64,000 nucleotides of DNA from Ceratothoa steindachneri. Its lineage: Eukaryota; Arthropoda; Malacostraca; Isopoda; Cymothoidae. Positions 58,162 to 64,000 of this stretch are shown piece after piece. Location of the stretch: the NCBI GenBank assembly GCA_963969495.1, contig OZ018319.1:201226736-201290735 (forward strand), written 5' to 3'. Under the pieces are notes generated by a model. It did no database searches, was not told the origin of the DNA, and saw only the letters and a program-made list of their open reading frames with translations. A program made the translations under genes and the position numbers. How positions within the stretch are numbered: position 1 is the first letter of the stretch; each line of letters begins with the position of its first letter.

Positions 58162-59527
58162 ATGAGAGGGCATCATTACATAAGAAACGAGGTCTTAAGG
58201 CGAATTTCCCTACGCGGTGGGTGGAACGCCACAACAGTGTTGCCGTTTTAGATGAGCTATTTCCCTTTGTCGTATCTATCATAAACCATCTTTCGGAGGA
58301 TGGTGACTCCTTCGCTGTCTCCTTTCTTGGCGCAATGACGCGACCTAGTTTTACCTTCTCTCTCGCAGTGGCAGACGCAGTCTTGCGTCTAACCCTCCCT
58401 GTGAGTCAAGGGTTGCAGCAACCAGAACAACATCTTAAGGAGGTGTATGAACGCATCCGTGTCATCAGGCAGAAGCTTGAGAAAATGAGAGAGGATTCCT
58501 CGACTGCATTTAAGTGATGTTTACTGAAGCAATGAAGATGAGCACCGCCATGGAGACTGAAATCTCTGCGCCTCGACAGGCCCAAGAAGGGTCGACGCCT
58601 GAATTGTACTATGAAAGAACCTTACTAGTCCCATTTCGGGATGCGATGATAGCCAAACTAGTGAGCCTGTTCTAAAAAAAATGCATGCGCCAGGTAGTGA
58701 AATTGCAAGAGTTCATACCCCGATATGCTCGGGAGGACACTTCGAAGAAACTACTCCCTCTCCTCAAGTTCTACGAGCAAGACATCGCTGATGGAATCGA
58801 TAATCCTAACTCCCAAATTCAAGAGTGGTTGACTGAAATAAATGAAGTGGAAGATCAAGATCAAGAAAGCGACTCAAATGTTGCTGCCCGACGTGGAAAC
58901 ACTCCTTCGACTGTTCGGAACTGTACCGTCGTCTACCGCTAGTTCCGAGCGATCCTTCTCTCATCTTCGAAGACTCAAAACATATCTGAGGTTGATAATG
59001 ACTCAAGAGCGTCTGGATGCTTTGGCGCTAATGGCACACAACATTGAGGAGGACCCAGACAAAATTATTGATGTGTTCCGTGATAAAGGCAATCGAAGGC
59101 TCCTGCCTTGAACTTTTGTTCTGAAGTCGTCAAAATGATTCATGAAGGTACTGAGGCAGTCATTTGGTGAAATTTTTGTTAACTGCCTAATGTTGGTTAA
59201 TTCACTAATTTTATAATTTAATATTTGTGCCGATTATTATTAATTCAATAAAAACTATGTTAAGCGTGTATTTTGTATCTCTTTTTCATGTAACAATACA
59301 AAAGTAATTCTCTGTTTCATTCTTTTCTGTGCCTTTCTTCACTTTTAAGCTCGAGAAATTAACCGCTGATAGCATGAATCAGGACCATAAAACCCTTGAT
59401 GCAAGATAAAATCGAGTAATTGAAATGATGATTTAATTTGAGTAAATGAAGAAGTTTTTTTCTCTAATCAAAATAAAAATTTGAGGTTCTGCCCCCCTCC
59501 CGGACTAAAATCCTAGGTACGCCACTG
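58162..59527 (+). mobile_element. hAT remnant inserted in the satellite
   Basis: The right end AAAATCCTAGGTACGCCACTG (59507-59527) is a typical hAT terminus in reverse. AAGGTAGC stands on both sides (58154-58161, 59528-59535), the right size for a hAT duplication. The left end (ATGAGAGGGC) is not a matching terminus, so the left part of the element is deleted. Confidence 0.75.
58200..59111 (+). pseudogene. hAT transposase C-terminal half
   Basis: Begins in mid-protein: 'TRWVERHNSVAVLDELFPFV' (58213-58270), 'VYERIRVIRQKLEKMREDSS', a stop at 58515, then 'YARE..KKLLPLLKFYEQDI' (58730-58790). After a frameshift near 58850 the dimerisation domain follows: 'TVPSSTASSERSFSHLRRLK' and 'TQERLDALALMAHNIEEDPD' (58920-59060), ending at TGA 59109. 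The ER-x-F-S-x-L-x-x-L-K motif is intact. Related to the DUF4371/ZMYM1-like hAT group but not the same family as the element at 41957-48668. Confidence 0.8.
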
Positions 59528-60522
59528 AAGGTAGCAATAAAAAAATCATCTTTCTCTGAATGTTTGATGCTATCAAACATAAAATATTCGTTCTTAATTG
59601 ATTATATAGTAACAATTAAGAAAATCATCTTCCTCTGATACAGTGAAGTAATCAAGCATGAAATAATCGTTCTCTCAAAGAGTAAAAGTAGAAATCAATA
59701 AAATCATCTTTATCTGAGGGTTAAAAATATCGAGCATGATATCATTGTTTTCTCATCGATTAAAAGTAGCAATAACGAAAATCATCTTTCTCTAATTGGT
59801 TGAAATCATAGTTCTCTGATAGATTAAAAGTAGAGGTAAAACTAATATTTTTCTGATTGGGTAAAGCTATCAAGCATGAAATGATCGTTCTCGCATTAAT
59901 TGAAGGTAGAAATTAAGAAAACTAGCTTTCTTGGATGAGTTAAACGTACCAATCAAGAAAATCATCTTTCTCAGATATTTTGAAGCTATTAAGAATGAAA
60001 GCATCGTTCTATCATTGATTGAAAGTATTAATCAGGAAGATCATGTTTCTCTGATAGGTTGAAACTATCAAACATTAAATCATCGTTCTCTCATTGAATA
60101 AAAGTAGAAATCAAGAAAATCCTCATTCTCTAATTGGTTGAAGCTATCAACCATGAAATCATCGTTCTATTATTGATGAAAAGTAGCAATCAAGAAAATC
60201 ATCGTTTCTAATTGGCTAAAAGGAGCAATCAAGAAAATCATCTTCATCTGATTGGTTGAAGGTATCAAGTATAAAATCATCGTTTTCGCATTAAGTAGAG
60301 GTAGCAATCAAGAAAATTATCTTTTCCTGATTGTTTGCAGCTATCAAGCATAATATTAATAATCGCTCTATGATTGATTAAAGGAAACAATCAAGAAAAT
60401 AAGCTTTTTCTGATTGGTGGAAGCTATTAAGCATGGAGTCCACGTTCTCTAATTGATAAAGGTAGCAATTAAGAAAATCATCTCTCTCTGATTGGTTTAA
60501 CCTATCAAGCATGAAATTATCG

Positions 60523-62526
60523 TTCTCTCATTGATTAAAAGTAGCAATCATGAAAATCATCCTTATCTATTGGCTAAAAGTAGCAACCAAGAAAATTATC
60601 TTCCTTTGATTGGTTCAAGCTATCAAGCATGAATCATTGAGTAAAGATAGCATTCAAGAAAATCATCTTTCAATGAGATTTTGACGATATTAAGCATAAA
60701 ATCATGGTTTCTTCATTGATTAAAGGTAGAAAGCAAGAAAATCATCGTTCTCTGATTGGGTAAAGCAATCAAGCAACAAATAATCGTTCCCTCGTTGATA
60801 AGAAGTAGCAAGCAAGAAATTCATCTTACTCTACTGGGTTGAAACTATAAAGCATGAAATCATCGTTCGCTCATTGATAAAAAGTAGCAATCAAGACAAT
60901 TATTTTTATCTGATTGTTTAAAGGTATAAAGCATGCTATCAAGCAGGAAATAATCGATCTCTCGTTGATTAAAAGGAGCAATTAATAAAATCATCTTACA
61001 CTGATTGTTTGAAGCTATCAAGCATGAAATCATCGTTCTCTCATTGATAGAAGCGGCAATCACGAAAGCAACATCTCTCTCATTGGTTAAAGCTATCATG
61101 CTTTAAATTGTCTTTCTCTCAGTGATTAAAGGTAGCAATCAAGAAAATCATATTTCTCTAATTGGTTGAAGCTATTTATCATGAATTCATCGCTTTCCCA
61201 TTGATCAAAAGCAAGATTCACGAAGATCATCTTTCTCTGAATTTTTGAAGCTATCAAGCATGAAATCATCATTCTCTGATTGAGTAAGAGTAAAAGTCAA
61301 GAAAATAAATCATCTTTCTCTGATTGGTTAAAATTATAAGGCATGAAATCACTGTTCTTTCATATTAAAAGTAGAAATCAAGAAAATCAACTTCGTGTGA
61401 TTGGTTGAAACTACCAAGCAAGAAATCATTTTCCTCTGATTGGTTTAAAGAGCAATCATGAGAATCATCTTTCTCTGATTGGGTAGAGCTATCAAAAGTG
61501 AAATCATCGTTCTCTCATTGATTAAATGTAGCAATCAAAAAATCATCTCTCTCTTTGTTTGGTTAAAGCAATCAACCAAAATCATAGTTCTCTTAATTTC
61601 TAAGAGGAGCACTCAAGAAAATTATCTTTCTAAGATTGGTTAGAGCTATCAAGCATGAAATCATCGTGCGTTCATTAATTAAAACTAGCAATAAAATAAA
61701 TCATAGTTCTCTGGTTTGTTGAAACGATCAAGCAAGAAATGGGTTTTCTCTGATTTGCTAACAATAGCAATCAAGAACACCATCTTTATTTAATAAGTTG
61801 AAGCTATCAATCATGAAATCATCGTTATCTCATTGATTAAATGTTGAAATAAAAAAATGACCTTTCTTTGATTGGTTGGAGCTATCAAGCTTAAAGTTAT
61901 CATTCTCTCAGTGATTAAAGGTAGCAATCAAGAAAACCATCTTTCTCCGCTTGCTTGAAACTATCAAGCAATAAATCATAATTCTCTCATTGGTTATGCG
62001 TCTCAATCAATAAAATCATTGTCTTGTGATTGGTTGAAGATATCAAGCATGAAATCATCTTTCGCTCATTGAATAAAAGTAGGAATAAAAAAAAATGATC
62101 TTTCTTTGATAAGTTGAAGCTAACAAGCATTAAATTGTCGTTCTCTCATTGATTAAAAGCAGCAATCATGAAAATCATCTTTTTCTAAATGGGTGAAGCT
62201 ATCAAGCATGAAATAATCGTTTTCTAGGTGATTAAAAGTAACAATCAATAAAATTATCTTTCTCTGATTGGTTGAAGTTGTCAAGCATGAATGACCATTC
62301 TCTCATTGATTACAAGTATCAATCAAGAAAATCATCGTTCTCCGATTGGTGAAGCTATCTAGCATTAAACCCTTTTCTCTCATTCATTAAAAGTAGCAAT
62401 AATCGTTCTATATGTGATTAAAAGTAGCAATAAAGAAAATCATCTTTCTTGGATTGGTGGAACTATCAACAAATAAATCCAATTATCTGATTATTTAAAT
62501 GTAGAAATGAAGAAAATCATATTTTA
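60523..62526. repeat. 2004-bp higher-order satellite unit, copy 1
   Basis: Recurs at an offset of exactly 2004 bp from about 62527 onward (e.g. GTAGCAATCATGAAAATCAT at 60541 and 62545). About 25 dimers long. Confidence 0.92.
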
Positions 62527-64000
62527 TTCTCTCATTGAATAAAAGTAGCAATCATGAAAATCATCCTTATCTATTGGCTAAAAGTAGCAACCAAGAAAAT
62601 TATCTTCCTTTGATTGGTTCAAGCTATCAAGCATGAATCATTGAGTAAAGATAGCATTCAAGAAAATCATCTTTCAATGAGATTTTGACGATATTAAGCA
62701 TAAAATCATGGTTTCTTCATTGATTAAAGGTAGAAAGCAAGAAAATCATCGTTCTCTGATTGGGTAAAGCAATCAAGCAACAAATAATCGTTCCCTCGTT
62801 GATAAGAAGTAGCAAGCAAGAAATTCATCTTACTCTACTGGGTTGAAACTATAAAGCATGAAATCATCGTTCGCTCATTGATAAAAAGTAGCAATCAAGA
62901 CAATTATTTTTATCTGATTGTTTAAAGGTATAAAGCATGCTATCAAGCAGGAAATAATCGATCTCTCGTTGATTAAAAGGAGCAATTAATAAAATCATCT
63001 TACACTGATTGTTTGAAGCTATCAAGCATGAAATCATCGTTCTCTCATTGATAGAAGCGGCAATCACGAAAGCAACATCTCTCTCATTGGTTAAAGCTAT
63101 CATGCTTTAAATTGTCTTTCTCTCAGTGATTAAAGGTAGCAATCAAGAAAATCATATTTCTCTAATTGGTTGAAGCTATTTATCATGAATTCATCGCTTT
63201 CCCATTGATCAAAAGCAAGATTCACGAAGATCATCTTTCTCTGAATTTTTAAAGCTATCAAGCATGAAATCATCATTCTCTGATTGAGTAAGAGTAAAAG
63301 TCAAGAAAATAAATCATCTTTCTCTGATTGGTTAAAATTATAAGGCATGAAATCACTGTTCTTTCATATTAAAAGTAGAAATCAAGAAAATCAACTTCGT
63401 GTGATTGGTTGAAACTACCAAGCAAGAAATCATTTTCCTCTGATTGGTTTAAAGAGCAATCATGAGAATCATCTTTCTCTGATTGGGTAGAGCTATCAAA
63501 AGTGAAATCATCGTTCTCTCATTGATTAAATGTAGCAATCAAAAAATCATCTCTCTCTTTGTTTGGTTAAAGCAATCAACCAAAATCATAGTTCTCTTAA
63601 TTTCTAAGAGGAGCACTCGAGAAAATTATCTTTCTAAGATTGGTTAAAGCTATCAAGCATGAAATCATCGTGCGTTCATTAATTAAAAGTAGCAATAAAA
63701 TAAATCATAGTTCTCTGGTTTGTTGAAACGATCAAGCAAGAAATGGGTTTTCTCTGATTTGCTAACAATAGCAATCAAGAACACCATCTTTATTTAATTA
63801 GTTGAAGCTATCAATCATGAAATCATCGTTATCTCATTGATTAAATGTTGAAATAAAAAAATGACCTTTCTTTGATTGGTTGGAGCTATCAAGCTTAAAG
63901 TTATCATTCTCTCAGTGATTAAAGGTAGCAATCAAGAAAACCATCTTTCTCCGCTTGCTTGAAACTATCAAGCAATAAATCATAATTCTCTCATTGGTTA
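62527..64000. repeat. 2004-bp higher-order satellite unit, copy 2 (cut by window end)
   Basis: Matches 60523-61996 with only about half a dozen substitutions seen by eye over ~1.47 kb, far closer than neighbouring dimers are to each other. Confidence 0.92.

Noticed and set aside
60860..63103. Two identical 79-codon minus frames 2004 bp apart
   Set aside because: Both lie wholly in the satellite and are duplicates only because the 2004-bp unit is duplicated.

Overview
The window is eukaryotic, AT-rich, intron-tolerant repeat DNA with no convincing host gene. Nearly everything recognisable is a transposable element, usually broken, plus (TA)n arrays and a satellite field of more than 8 kb. Five tandem TTAGG units at 51006-51030 (the arthropod telomere repeat) and the mix of CR1-like LINEs, Penelope-like elements, mariners, hATs, piggyBacs and Gypsy-type LTR elements point to an arthropod, perhaps a crustacean. 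The phylum is an inference and the finer placement is weak.

Layout. 1-5 kb: LINE debris, including a minus-strand CR1-like LINE split by a mariner (1860-3260). 5.2-19.9 kb: the LTR-retrotransposon block. Element A (minus strand, 7850-14031) has two ~1.31 kb LTRs and a 5-bp target duplication (ACCTC) but has lost its integrase and reverse transcriptase core. Element B (plus strand, gag-pol 14723-18507) is a decayed relative whose integrase lies UPSTREAM of RT-RNase H, the copia-like order described for the Gmr1-like branch of Ty3/Gypsy. A promoter-bearing repeat found at 5540-6152 and 18928-19673 may be the LTR pair of B, with a Tc1/mariner (6470-7716) and element A nested between LTR and gag. 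20-34 kb: sparse remnants of Tc1/mariner, piggyBac, hAT, CR1, LINE ORF1 and a possible tRNA-derived SINE head.

34.8-40 kb: two piggyBac-type genes on the minus strand; the larger keeps phase-compatible splice signals and all three catalytic-Asp motifs but contains stops. 40-48.7 kb: a nested stack. A Penelope-like element (41383 onward, minus) is cut by a 6.7 kb hAT element (41957-48668, 8-bp duplication CCCTACAG), which itself contains a second Penelope-like element with an inverted second copy of its 3' part (42898-45178). 49.5-50.5 kb: a nearly readable 5'-truncated CR1-like LINE. 53.05-53.93 kb: a mariner deletion derivative with good terminal inverted repeats.

55.36-64.0 kb: a satellite made of ~79-bp dimers (two related ~40-bp halves, each with a small inverted repeat). 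It is interrupted by a CR1 3' end (56911-57767) and a hAT remnant (58162-59527), and ends in a 2004-bp near-identical tandem duplication that runs off the window. The genes do not form a pathway. What can be read is a relative insertion history: satellite, PLE and Gypsy-B are the older layers; mariner, Gypsy-A, hAT and the second PLE came later; (TA)n arrays grew at several element edges.
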